This document shows positions 50,001 to 63,261 of a stretch of DNA of 64,000 bases, one piece after another. The notes beneath the pieces were generated by a model. The model was not told where the DNA came from. It ran no database searches and was given only the letters and a program-made list of their open reading frames with translations. Both the position numbers and the translations under genes were made by a program. The stretch lies in contig NW_026570224.1 of NCBI RefSeq assembly GCF_019649055.1, forward strand, positions 3,162,001 to 3,226,000, in the 5' to 3' direction. Numbering within the stretch: the stretch's first letter is position 1; every line of letters begins with the position of its first letter. Source of the stretch: Paramacrobiotus metropolitanus (Eukaryota; Tardigrada; Eutardigrada; Parachela; Macrobiotidae).

Positions 50001-53000
50001 GCTTTAACGGGCGATTTTTTCACTGATTTCCTGACAAACTTCGGCCCGGGCTTGACCTTTATTCCGCCGGTAACCACTTTTAATCGCTTTGGTGTTTGCT
50101 GCGGTAAGTTCTCCCCACGGTAGATAGTTACGTTGGTCTGAACATAGGGAAAATCATCCAGATCGGCTATGTATGTCGGATGACACTGATTGTGGTGTGC
50201 CAGAACCATGCGTCGTTTCCAGAAAAGGCGTTCATTTAATTTCAACATGGAATCGAAGCCGAAGATGGATAGACGGTCACCAGGAGGCCGGAAAACAGTC
50301 GTAAGTGTGTCGGGATAGGCTAGTGCCACGGCGCTTCCAAATCGTTTCTTCAACTCATCCACACGCAGTCGATGAAGCCCCTCATTCGCTGTGGGAACGT
50401 CTTCGGTTTTCAATCGTCGCCAATTTTTTGTCAAAGACTCCTGCTGGATAATTTGCCAGAAAGTGATAACATCTTCGTCACAGTGAAATTCAAATGTCCT
50501 TTCAGGCAAAGTATTAATCAGTTCTTCATTCAGCACACCTAGAAATTTGCACTAATTATAAAACAAGAGTCGCACATAGTTGTGTACTTGCTTCTGTCAG
50601 CGGCGATTTTTATATTGAAGCGTTTTCATAATTTACTAACAATGCGGCAGTACTGGAAACTGCAACCATCTTTTAAATATCATTCTTTATGAAAAAAACT
50701 GAAAAGCGCGCACCTTGATCTTAAAACCATATTCCCATCTATTATTATTATTATTATTATTATCGTACTACAGTAGCCAAACTCCATTACGGAGACTTAT
50801 TACCCTCAGGTGAAAACCGTTGGGCAAACCAGGCTATCTAAGCCCAGTGTTATGCTCACCGTTATTGATTTGAGAATCCAAAACGTTTTTGGTATCAGGA
50901 ACCGTAATATGATTGCTGACATAATACAATTCCGTTCCATCGGGATACATCAAGTCTTTCGGTCCTTCTCTCACAAAACCAAAGCACTGCAGGAGATCTA
51001 GAAGATCTCGTAAAACGTAGACAAAATGCCGGCTTTCCAAAGTGTGCGTTATAATCCTCAAATCTTGTAAATGCATCGGAAGGGACGATATGGTCGAATC
51101 CGCCACACTGGTGAAAACAAACTGCTTATCTGCCTCCGAGGGCATCTGAAGTGGCACCAATCGAACAAACACAGCCAACGGCATCTGATAGACGATTTCC
51201 TCCATTGTTACCCATCCGGGATAACTGCCTATAAATACAGCAATACACGTATCAAAAGGTATGATTATGACTGTAGGTAACAAGGGGACAGGATTACGTG
51301 CAGTGTGCGGACTGCTTAGCAAACAAAAGTCATTATAAATACCAGACAAACATGAGCTTCTTACCACAAAATTCGAAGTTTTCGCATTTTCGCGCCCAAA
51401 ATGGTCGTTCTCTGGCAGACTCAGAATCTGAGCGCTGATAGGTCAACTGGATTAAGTAGCGATGCAGGAGGCGCACTCTAGTAATCCGTTCCCGAGAATA
51501 TATTTCATGGCATGAGTACTTTCCTGGTGCAATTTTACAGAGTTCCAGTGCTCGTTTAATATCCTTGAACGGTCCCAGGGCTACACACAGAGGCAGATTA
51601 CGAGTTATTATTTCGTTCACCCATGTAAGAAAATATCCAACACATCTTTCAAAAATCGCATTTTAAAATCCCAGTTTCGCTAAATCAGAGAAAATTACGT
51701 AGCCATCCGATAGCATCAAATATTTTTTAAATTTCATTTCGCTACGCTCCAGCATTTTTCCACTTCCCAAACCGCGCTTCCTTACCAGTTTGTAAAACAT
51801 TCGTGAAAGCCAAACGTTTTCCATAATGTATAATCTTTCCCCGATCAACAGAAGAATGGACTACCAAAACAGTCTGCTCTTCGATGTTTTCTGGTCCAGT
51901 ACTGACTAACTGCAAAAGTTGATTGCTGGTTGCGATAATATCTACCGTAAACGATCCCTTATTGATTTCCGTCTGCAGCCATGCATGAAACTCCGCAGGT
52001 GATATTTTCGGAGGATCGGGGTGAAAAAACCGCACCAACCGCAAGAAATAGTTCGCATCCGGAAAGTAGAGCATTTTTTCGGCAGCCTGTAACAGCTTTA
52101 ATTTCAACGCGGCAACTGCTGCTTCTCCAATTATCACAGGATTGGTCAGAGTTTTGTCTGAAGTGGATGTAGCTAGAGCCACAGTGGCATCTTCCATTGT
52201 TTCCGGCTCGTCTTTCGTCAGTTTCTTCGAAATTTGCTGCCGCTCTTCCTCCGATGATACAAGAACATATCTGCAAATTTTAACAAAGATTACTGCAAAC
52301 GCTAAACGTTCATACAAATTTACTTTCATAAGTTCATCCAAGTAATTTCTGAAAGCTATACAGACTTGTAGTGTCTTCTAGAGATTAGTAACCAAGAATT
52401 TTCTACACTGTATAATTATCTTTCGCTAGTGTTTACTGCTTATAGCAGATTCTCACGTTAGGGGAATTAATTAAAATTCCTCAAAAATTATTACTAAATT
52501 TTTTCATAATTATCTTAAAAATGATAACGAACCGTTTAGGCTTATTTCGAGTACCAAACCGGCCGGAACGGATAACATATCCAGTATCGAGACAGTAGCC
52601 AAGCGTAGGATTCGCCCGACGCTTTCCGACACCGTGTTGAACGAAAATAGCTCGTATCTCTGGTTCAGATAAGCCGCGTTCTCGGTTGGCTTTCAACAAA
52701 GACAACACAGCAAGCATAGCTTGCTTCCTGGTTGGTTTATGGACAAGTTCTAAAAACACGACAAAATGAGACCGATTCACGCATACAATTTCAAAAAAAG
52801 CACCTCCCTGCATTGCAAAGAAAATAAATCAATATAAAGCAGAATATTACGTGGATTGTGCGTACAACAACGCCAAAGCAATTAATAACAGGCAAATGGA
52901 CAGATTACACGCACTCAAATCTTCAGGAACGACGTAAGGTTCAATCACAAGCGGTGTTGCTTTGCTCTTTTCCACTTCTGGATCGACATACGTCACCACG

Positions 53001-54965
53001 AATTTAGCGTCTAAATCGCCTTCTAACTGCGGATACTTGTCCATCAATTCCGATTTTGTAAAAGTTTTGTGCTTCATGTCAGGCAAAATCCGTCGGATGC
53101 GCCTCCTCATTTGGTACTGATCCGGGACGTGCTCATAAGCCTACAGAAAAAACATTCGCTAAAAAAAGGTTAACTTTTTAATCCAATCCATCTGACAAGT
53201 AATAACGTTCACTGTCATACAAAGTACATTCAGTACCTCCAGTCTTGGAAGTAAAACAATTGGATAACCTGGAGCAGGAGCGCTATTAATCAAATGCTGC
53301 ACTTGGGCAAACCACTCCTCGCTTTTGGTGTTCACTGGCCGATCAAAATGTTTCAGAAAAGCGCACGTAATGTACGTATAAGCCATATACGCCATTTGAA
53401 TATCAAATCGGAGTTTCTAAAGACGTCGAAATGATAATTTTAATACAAAGTAAATATTGGTAAAAGAGGTGATAAATAGTGTTACAAAAGAGGTTACACC
53501 TTTTTGCTGATAAGATTAAGATCTCGCAATATTCCCGTATAATTGTGCACTTGTTTCAGTGTCTGGATTCCTCTCCCCAAAATAGTCCAACCACGAAGGA
53601 CCAAAAATACGCCGTAATGACGGTGTCTACAAAATAATATTTCGGATAAGTGAAGCGAATGCAACTTTCCTAAATCGAAAACACACTAACAATGGATGTG
53701 TCAAAGTATGGCTGTAAGAATTACATATGAATCAGGGGTGTAGCAAGCAAGAAAATGTTCGAAATTTCTTTTTAATTATCGTGATGGCAGAATTATAACT
53801 GGCTCACCGTCCGACAAGTTCCAATACGGCATAAGCGCCAGGCGTCACCTTTCTCAAGTCAGCTGCATCCAGTTTATCTATTCCCAGGGCCTTTTTGCGC
53901 AGCTTATCACTGGCCACGATGACCAAACGGTCGCCATACTGTTCCCGAACAACAGACAACGATGGTTTCGACTTTCGAAGTGTATGTGAAATGTCTGTTC
54001 GTGTGTGTAAACAGCGGCAAGATCCCAAAATTTCTGGTGATTTTTCGAAAAAAATTCCGTAACAATTCAGGAATGACGATGGTACTTCTTTTGCCTAAAA
54101 AATAAAACCCTGCGTGAAATCACCAATAACGGATCGACGAACTTGCGAAGTCTCCATTGGCGTTGCATACCTCCCAGCCATAGGTGAATATTGTCACTAA
54201 AAATAAGAAAAGAAGTTAAATTTGGTAATACGAAGCCAAATCAAGACTGCATAACGATCCAGAACGCACTATGAAATACACCGAGTGAAAACCATAACAA
54301 AAAAGTGTCTCTTCAGAGGATTGAACTCAGATCATCCACGACAAAAACCATTTTTATTTCAAAAACATGTACGCATCGGCTGTTCACCGGTATCAAAGCA
54401 TCGATTGCACTGCAAGCGAGACAGCTATATTATGTTTTGCGCTATGTTATCGCGCGCACAGAACCTACAACATATACCTTCATGACCATCATTAGAGGAT
54501 GATTTCAAAGTGATGTCCACTTCGTCATCATCTGCGTCCACTGCTGAGAAAGGCCGCTTAAACGCTGATTCCACACTAACTTCCTCCGGTAGGTCGGCGT
54601 TCGTAAAATCCTCGACCTTTTTATATTCCAATTCGGGAATAATGGACCGTGCCTCTGGTAGAAGATACACTGACAATTCTTGGTCTGCCAACAGCTCTTC
54701 CCAAGCTGCTTGTTGAAAAGCAGCATTCTGGACATCGACCGTCTCGTTGTGATAATAACGGAACGCCTCCTGCAAGCGGATCCAGAAGGATGCCAACGTT
54801 ATCCCTAAAAAACGAAAGACTGGGTGTAACACTCAAGTCTAAAGGCTTTGATTCAGCGGAGTATTACGTGCCTTCCAGTCCTTCCAGTGCCACTTCACGT
54901 CGGTAGCATTCATTTCCCGCAGGAATGGGCTTGGAGGCTTTGGACGATCCAGCCTTTCTTCCCAT
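47079..54965 (-). CDS. GTF3C1: General transcription factor IIIC subunit 1 (TFIIIC220)
   Basis: A large gene transcribed leftwards with about 20 or more exons. The first exon (54965-54868) ends REVALEGLEG, matching human EVALEGLDG, and the second continues LASFWIRLQEAF like LPALWSRLE. Further matches are FGSCRCLHTRTDI with RLVIVASDKLRKKALG (human GSCRYFKERKNI, KLIIVASQAMRYRAL), a winged-helix segment near 52700 (GLSEPEIRAIF), and the block around 51100-50400 ending in HCDEDVITFWQIIQQESL (human ...DVENYWFDLQCVCL). The last exons are strongly acidic (DESDVEDDDDDSLDNEV). TFIIIC220 binds the B-box of tRNA promoters to recruit TFIIIB for RNA polymerase III. The joint between exons 1 and 2 is one base out of phase with the visible acceptor near 54810, so that border or base needs checking. 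Individual exon borders elsewhere are approximate. Confidence 0.82.
49263..49389. repeat. Direct repeat of 38 bp, 89-bp period, in a GTF3C1 intron
   Basis: The 38-base string beginning AAAATACAGTATGACTAAAC occurs at 49263-49300 and again at 49352-49389, with related GAAGCAGA-rich sequence between. It is a local tandem duplication inside the intron between the exons near 49150 and 49450. Confidence 0.85.
50740..50763. repeat. (ATT)n microsatellite
   Basis: About eight perfect ATT units, located in a GTF3C1 intron. Confidence 0.9.
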
Positions 54966-57189
54966 TTACTGATTTACAGAAAAACCACTCTCAACCTCCC
55001 AAACTCCAAGGTACCGAACGGACAGTGGCACAGTGCAACGAAAACGCGGTACCGCACTTCAGACTCCAGTTTAAATCACTGAAGCCTCACATAATACCAG
55101 AGACAGTTGTTTTGTCTTTGATAATTGACAACGTACCGCGGTATTATATATTAAACGAAATGAGTTCGAAAAATTGTAATGATTGTTTTGTGACAAGTTT
55201 TTTCTAGTGACAGAGATACCGTAACAGAGTCTTTTAAACTTCTTGCAGTTGCTTACTGTAAACGTCGTTAACATTACCGTATGGTGATTTGATTTACGTT
55301 TTGTTAGTAGTGTACCTAGTGCGATTTGCTCCAAAGCAAAATGGAACCGAAAGTCGAAAATGATCGTGCTACCGAAAATTGAAATTGACGTCACGCCAAG
55401 GAAGCTGTGATTGGTCAGAGTTTTAGCTCGGCTCGGGAATGGAGTAATTGGTCTAACGCGTTGGGGCGGGGCTAAAGGCTCGGGCGTGGCTAAAGTGCGG
55501 CAATTAACAGCGAACTCGGCCATAGCGTTTATTGGGTAAACATGGCTTCAGCCAAACCAACCCAGTAGCAGACAATCTGAGGCGTTGTAGTCAAGTAGGA
55601 GAAAAGTTATGGCGAACATTTTACAAAACTTTTATATTAAACACCTAGTACGCCATCAGTGGAATTTTAAAGGAAATATATTTGCCGTACATTTTTATGC
55701 ATTCGCGAAGTGAAAAAACTCAATATCTTGACAATGCGCAGTGTACCAAAGTGGTACTTGTTAGCACTAGTTAAGTCCGTAGTGCGTAGTTTGCGTCCGG
55801 TGGGATAGAGGGCGAGGGCTTAAACCAGTCACTCCATTTGCCAGGCTAAGCATTTTGGCTGAACCTGGCATCTTCTGAAAATTCCAAAAAACCGACTTTT
55901 TGGAATTTTCATTTTCCCGTCTTTGAGGAGATGCCGAGAGTGTCTGAAATTCCAAATCTACTGTGTCGTCGTGCCGTACTCCTGTTGTCTAGCAGTTACG
56001 AATAACAATCTTTGAATTTATGTTTCTCCGTGCATATTGCTACTGCCTTTTTTCAGTCGCACAGCACCTTTACCATTTCAAACTGCTTAACTTAAAAATA
56101 TTGAAAATTCCAGTAACAAAATGGGCGTATATCCAATTAATGATGCATTTTGAATTTTGCCACAAGCAGCACTTTGTCATCGCACGCGGTCTAGTGTACT
56201 GTATGTTGTGGTTTCTGTGCAGCAGCGTCACGTCAGTTCTCATGAGCGGTCGCCATAGCGGCACCCGGACTACTTCCGGTCATTCTGCGTTCATACGCGG
56301 TCTCTAGCACTGGAATATTTCGGCACTGCGTTTCTGCGTTTTTCTAAATTTAAGTACAGTAATTATGCAAAAATCTGTAAAGTTCTAACTTCAGTGCAGG
56401 GTCTTTCTCCCAGTTAGCAGGCAGTTATTTAATGACTAAGTGCAGAATTAACAAACTGAATTTTCCTCGAATCTTTTCTCACACTGGATTTCAGCTTTCG
56501 CATTTGAATCGATAATAAACTGCACGTGTTGCACTCTAGCTGTTACTGTTGTATGTATTAGGGTTTCAGAATTTTGGTTAACAGAAACAGGTCAAAAAAG
56601 TTTGCGTTCTTTGTTTTCAGTAATAAATACTAAGTGATACTTTTGTAATAATTGGTAGTGGTAGCGAAGAAATACCTGTTGTGCTAGTTTCAACCATTAA
56701 AAGATTCGATTAAGTGTTTCACGATGGCCAGCTCCATACGTACGCATATTATATAATTATGTAGGCTCTGTACTTTATGATGATACTGTTAAATAAGTAT
56801 CACTTTACTGTGTAACTGTGAACACCATTGTTCGATTTTTCGATATTCGCCTTCCGGCAGTGCTCTTCTCGCAAATTATAGTGAAAACTCAAAATTTCCC
56901 AAGAAGGACTACTATTAAAATGTCTGGTCGCGGAAGCTTGATCTACTACATTTTGCTTAATCATCGATGTCATACTTTGCTGTTTTTCCACTTTTTCGCG
57001 TGTTATATGAGTATTACACTTTCCCTTCCGGCCAAACTCATGCTGCACTGGCTTTATCGTCATAGCGCTAGCCTTCCGGATCCACTATAACACTTGTGAC
57101 AAGAAAACATTGCTTGTTTTGTCGCCCTTTTGGTATTGACTTTTTTAAAAGGAAATCGTTATTGATAACTGTAAACAAGTTACATTTCG
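54966..57189. promoter_or_regulatory. Divergent intergenic region between GTF3C1 and the SLC12 gene
   Basis: GTF3C1 starts leftwards at 54965 and the cotransporter starts rightwards at 57190, so both promoters must lie in these 2.2 kb. A GC-rich patch at 55430-55500, out of character with the AT-rich surroundings, contains GGGGCGGGGC (GC box) and GGGCGTGGC. It is about 480 bases upstream of the GTF3C1 start. No coding region is recognised; short frames near 56020-56307 and 56818-57090 have no family resemblance. Confidence 0.4.
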
Positions 57190-60100
57190 ATGGCAGATCG
57201 CGCCGCGGAAGAGCATGCGACGCCGGTGCGGAAAGTTTCCACGGCTGTTCAGCGGAAAATCTCCTCCACCGTCAACATACTACGCGACCGTGTCCATGTT
57301 GGATTTGAGAACGGCTTCGGTACCGGGCGGACGCGGCTGGAAGGAGAAGATCCGGCATTAATAGGATCGTCTCAGGATGCTGGAGCGCCTGAAAACCTGC
57401 CCAGCGGCTCCGACGGCCAACCGGGCCCGCTGGTCGGCCGCCCGTTGTCGCGTTCACCAACAGCCGAAGACATTGAGTTGGATATTTCCATGCGCGTGGA
57501 AGAGCTGCAGAAAGAGGGAATCAGTAATCCTGCGTTCGAAAAGAGCCAAGACGATGAAGTATGTTTTTTTACCGGCAAAAAATGTAAATTTTAAAAAAAA
57601 ATTATTTTCAGGTACGTTTTCGAGAAATTAATTTCTTAAAATCTGGAGCATCTCGCATAGGTTAGGATTCACTGGTATTGCCGTAATTAAAAGAATTACG
57701 GAGGAAATTAATTTTCATGTACATGCTCGAGTTTGACATATAATTTTGTAAATATTGTATAATAATTATGTTTAAGCTCGTTCATTAAATGTTTGACCAG
57801 GAATATCCCGAAGAGGCGGCCAACACTGTGTCCCGCATGAGCACAGACACCGGTCGCAAGCGGCGCATTAACCGGCACGCGGATCGCTTTAGGAAAATCA
57901 GTCTGGGATACGGTGTTAACGAAGCGGTTCCCTCGGCTGAGCACTATCAAACGGAAAACTTAGACAGACTACGGCCGACCCTGGATGATCTGCGCACAGA
58001 AAAGGTAAACTAATGTTGACCGATAAATGCATACGTAACTGTTATGTATGCAGATTACGATCGGCATGCAGTACTAGGAAACAGCGTTTGTTATAGGCGG
58101 CAAGGGAAGAAGATGATGTTCGACAAACTGGAGCGGAGACTAAGTTAACAAAAAATAAATTAGGATGGATAAGAGGCGTTGTGGTAAGATTGCGCTTTGC
58201 GTTATGGCGGCTGCTGCTGCAAATAATATGAATCGTGGCTTGTGCCTTGCTTTAGCTATGGACAATTTTGAATTTGTGGGGAGTGATGTTGTTCCTGCGT
58301 ATTGGATGGATGTGTGCTCAAGCGGGCATGGGTAAGCTGGTTGTGAGGACATACAGGTGGAAGCGAATTGCGTGTTTTCAGCCGAAAAACGCAATTGAAT
58401 GCATGTTGTTCTTACCATTAGCGGTGGTATACGACATAATGAAAGCACTAACATGTTGAAGAACTTTATGACTTTTGTATCTCTGACCGGTGCGAATTTT
58501 ACAGGTCTGTTCCTTGTGATCGTTGTTATTGCTACTATCATCGCCGTTTTAACAAGTTTATCCACATCCGCCATAAGTACAAACGGCGAAGTTGGGAGTA
58601 TGTTTGAATCGACGTTAGAAAAAGCTGTTTAACAGTTGAAATTCTGTTGTACTTTTTAGCGGGCGGAACGTATTTTATGATTTCCAGGAGCCTTGGACCG
58701 CAGTTCGGTGCAGCTATTGGTGGGTGCCCAGTAATTCTGTCGTAATAATCATGTTTGGTTGTAAATTTGCCGTTTATGTCCATTTAAAGGCGTCATTTTC
58801 ACGCTGGCCAACACCATCAACGTTTCGCTAAATATACAAGGATTTGCAGATGTTTTCGTCAAACTGATAGAGGTTAGATTAAGCATCGAGTCTGCTTTTT
58901 GATAGCGGTGTTTCTTTTGGATTAAAATGAAAAATCAATCACGTGGTACCGCTTAAAGAGACGAGAAAAAGCTTAAAAAATAGCAAAAAGGAACTTCAGT
59001 GTATGTAATTTGTTAATACCAGGAATTCACTTATAGATGTACGAGTACGAATATATGTGTCTCAAATACTAGAGCAAAACTTTTTTGTTCGTCTTGTTAT
59101 AAACAGAGCGCCGGAGCGCATATAACCCGTTCTGGAGACCCCGATTTGCAGCACTTAAATGATGTCCGCGTTATTGCGGTAATCACGCTCATTTTGCTGA
59201 CAGGATTTACGTTTTTCGGAATGGAGATTGCTTCTAAGGTACAGATATGGTCATCGCAGTGAGACGGACAAGGCGGGATGCTCAAAATTTTACAACTTAT
59301 TTATTTTTGTTTTATTTTGCAGCTGCAGTCAGTTTTCTTCGTGATCCTTATGGCAGCTATATTTAACATGTGAGGGAATTAGATAAAAATAAGATTGATG
59401 CTAACTGATTGCCTCTTTTGCATATTTTGCGTAGAGTTATTGGATCGATTGTACCACCGACTGCAGAAAATCAGGCCAACGGCTTTGTAGGATATTCTTC
59501 CGCTTTATTTGCGGAAAATTTTGCTCCGGCTTTCCAGCATGATTCGACTGGCGATAATAGTTTCATGACAGTATTTGGTGTGTTTTTTCCTTCGGTTACC
59601 GGCATTTTAGCTGGGACATCCATTACGGGAGACCTTCGCGATCCTGCGAACGCCATACCGAAAGGTGACGTATGTTGATTTTTAACTTTTTTTGCAGCAC
59701 AATAAACTTGTGTTAGTATTTTCTAATTCTTAGCAAAATTACCCTATATTATTGTAACCAAGAATCAAGAATGGCGTATCGTATTTGACAATTTTTGATT
59801 AACAAACTGTATCGATGTCGAGTTTTTTCGCACTGTTTAACCGTACACCGTTTCAGGCACCATCGTTGCTATCTGTTTTACGTCGGTATCATACATTCTT
59901 CTCGGGTGGGTCACGGCAGCTGTAACATTACGACACGCCAGCGGAAATGTTTCCGATCTGTACGCTGGCACATTACAAAATTGTATGGCGAACTCCAGTT
60001 GCACTCAAGGAAGTATCAATAATTTCGAGGTAGGTTGTGTTAAATATGTACCGTGTCCCCACTAATCGGAACACGCCAATAATCGTTGAAGAGTTAATTA

Positions 60101-63100
60101 CTGCATCCAGTGCTTAACTGAATCCATCTTTGTATACAGATTATGGAAGAAGTTGCCCATTTCCGACCTATTGTTTTGGCTGGAATATTTTCGGCGACGC
60201 TCAGCACTTCGTTAGGATGTATTAATTTTGCACCCAAAATATTCCAGGTTGGTTAAAAGAGGTCTCTTGTTTTTCTGTTTCCGATGTTTTACTTTACGTT
60301 TTACTTTTTACTTGTTTTTTTCCAGGCATTATGCAGAGATAAAATATTTCCGGGGATCCATATATTTGGCAAAGGTTATGGGAAAAATGATGAACCTTAC
60401 AGGTTAAACGAATATTACAAAGCGTTATTCTTTTATTCAGTTTAGATATATTATTTTCTTTGCAGAGCCTACGGTTTAGTTATGATCGTTGCCGTTATCT
60501 TTTTAATGCCAGGTAAGTTTGAAAGGACTTTACTAACTTGTATGAAGCTTGGATGAAATATACGAGCGTATTTTGTACTTTAGCAAACCTAAACTTCATT
60601 TCCAATATCGTTTCCAACTGTTTCCTCCTGACCTATGCGTTAGTCAATTACGCCACTTTTGACGCTGCATTTTCGAAATCCCCGGGTAAGAAGACTAAAA
60701 ATTTTCCGCCCTATATGGTTTGACATTATTCTTAACTTTTAGTTTTTCGCTTTAGGATGGAGACCGACGTTTCGCTATTACAATAAATGGCTTAGCCTGG
60801 TCACCAGCATTGCATGCATAGTGATTATGTTCGCACTGGACTGGATGTCGGCAATTATAGCAATTGGCGTCGATATGTAAGTAAGGGAATGAAAATATGC
60901 TTTAGCTTCGCCGACGTTTTAGAAAAAGATTCGTATTTGCAAATGTATATTAAAATAGTCTCCTGAAAAGTCAGTGAGATTAAGAAAAGATTAAATTGAA
61001 GCAGCATAGCCGAATGATGTATACTCGGTGCTGTTTGTAAAAACTAAAATTGAGCGCGAAATTCATCGTACAAAGAAAAATATCTAACCAAGATTTCAAA
61101 CGTTCTCCTAGCGCAAGCATGCATGTTATGGTTACGCCATTGTTTTTAATTATTTGCAGTCATACTTTGGGTATTCGTATACTACAGAGATCCTAAGGTT
61201 AATTGGGGAACGTCAGGCGAAGCTAATATTTATCGTCGAGCCTTGACGGATGCACTGAAGTTGATTACCGTCGAGGATCATGTTAAAAATTACAGACCAC
61301 AAATTTTGCTTTTATGCGGATTGCCGTGCTCGCGTCCTGCATTGGTCCATTTTGCCAACAGCATTACCAAAGGCGTTGGCATGCTCATCTGTGGACATGT
61401 ATTAGTGGTAATTACAATTTATGGCGATATTTTTCGATGAATTGCGCTCTTACTTTTCGGTAGTGCACAAATATACTGCCAAAATAAATTTACAACTTTT
61501 GGTACTGGTACGCTATTACGAAACAAGTGGGTTTCGCGTTGGATTATTTGGTTTAATATGGCCTTTTTGGATATATGATACTATTTATCGATAATAAAGT
61601 TTTTCTCTTGTAAAGTCTTACACGATTTCGCAGGAATATTTTTGTTGCCTTTGTTGACCCTTAGCGTGAATTTGTAAATAAAACGCTATACCGTAGCGTT
61701 GATATCACCGTTTCTCTTTTTTTGATTTAAAATTTTGAATGGTTTGTTTTATATGCAGTATCAGGACAGAAAGTGTTTTTAGGGAAAAACTTTGGAACGC
61801 AGAGAAGTCCTGGCACGCGAAATTTACATCTGGTTGAGGCGGCAAAAGATCCGAGCGTTTTATGACTATGTGGCGGCGGAGCGCACCGTGGAAGGAATGA
61901 AAGCATTGATACAGACTTCCGGTTTGGGCAAACTGAAACCGAACATAATTATGATGGGTTATCAACAGAGCTGGTCAGGCTGGACTGAAGAGTCCATAAA
62001 TTCCTACATCGGCGTTATCAACCATGCGTTTGACTACAATATTGCGGTGGCCATCCTGTAAGCATGATCATCAAAGACACTGTAAACATAAATTGATACA
62101 GTTTAACAAATATTTTCTCCTCAATATAGCTATGCCAAGGAAGGCTTCGATATTGGAGAAGTCGTAAATTTCGAGAAACTTGTACGAGAGAACGTTGAAA
62201 ACCTGAAAATGGAGGAGAACGTGAGTACATATATTTTGGAATCAAAGTACGGTGCAATTTCTTATTACTATTATAGTATATAATGATAGAATACGATTGA
62301 CCGCCACTAATGTAAGTAATTACTAATCATGGAGTAGAACCATAATGGTTAAGGCGGCACCATTTTAAAATATGCATTGTACGTGCAAGTTGTGTACAAA
62401 GGCTTTCAGCCGTATGCCAGTGAAGTAGTTAATAACCTTTCATGTGTTAATAGTAAGTGTTTTATGTATTTGTCTTTATGTATACTTTATGTATATTTTA
62501 TGTTTTGTTTTATGTATATTTATGTCTTTATAAATATTTCGACATGCAGACGTTCGTTCTATACTTATACAGTACTGAATGCATTTGACCTTAGTTTGGT
62601 GTACACAAAATGGTTTTATTAATTGTTGTTTTCGCGTTCACAATTTTTTGTTGTTGTTGCCAAATCGCAGGGAGCTTCAAAGATGTATTTGTGAAAAATG
62701 AAAAAGCGGTCCCTCTTGATATACTTCCGACGGATGATCCGGATATGGTAGCACGTATCAATCTGGCCCGGAAATTCGAACCCGGCAAGAAAAAAAGGCC
62801 ATGAATGGCGAAATCCATGTTTGGTGGTTGTATGACGACGGCGGTATGAAGTATTTCTATGTTTGAATTTGAGAATACAATTTGCTCGATTTAAAATTAT
62901 GTTCTGTTAAACAGCCCTCTGACCTCAGAAATGACTTTTAGTTTTATCATGGCAGGGTTAACACTTCTGCTTCCTTATTTGATGACCCGGCGCAGTCCCT
63001 GGAGTGGGTGTCCGCTCAAGGTGTTTTGTCTGGCGGGAGCCGATCCGGAATCCACAAAGAAGAGCATGATGACTTTGCTTGCTCAATTTCGTATAAAGGC

Positions 63101-63148
63101 TGTGGATGTCGTTCCGGTCAATCTGGACCAAACTCCATCGCTGCAGAG
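57190..63148 (+). CDS. SLC12 Na-K-Cl cotransporter (NKCC/NCC type), 3' end outside window
   Basis: At least 17 exons from the ATG at 57190 to 63148. The cytosolic N-terminus is about 220 residues, ending GWIRGVV. The membrane part follows: [20 protein letters not shown] (TM1), [31 protein letters not shown], a [20 protein letters not shown] loop, then SNSSCTQG-like glycosylation sequence in the long extracellular loop, [20 protein letters not shown] and [13 protein letters not shown]. The C-terminal domain includes [36 protein letters not shown] and [17 protein letters not shown], matching human NKCC1 throughout. The order and the WW(L/F)DDGGLTLL motif favour NKCC/NCC over KCC. The A-run at about 62792-62798 is one base short of the frame that joins the two halves of the C-terminal domain. 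The last 150 or so residues are not seen; a large inverted repeat follows the last exon. Exon list to 58872: 57190-57558, 57801-58004, 58097-58182, 58256-58331, 58505-58597, 58660-58719, 58800-58872. Confidence 0.88.
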
Positions 63149-63261
63149 GTACAGATATGCTGCTGCACTTACAGTATTTGTTTTTTATTTGCATTCTTTA
63201 AATTAATTTATGCTTTCGGGTACCAGTATATTTGATGAGCATTTTCCATTCTGTTGCACAA

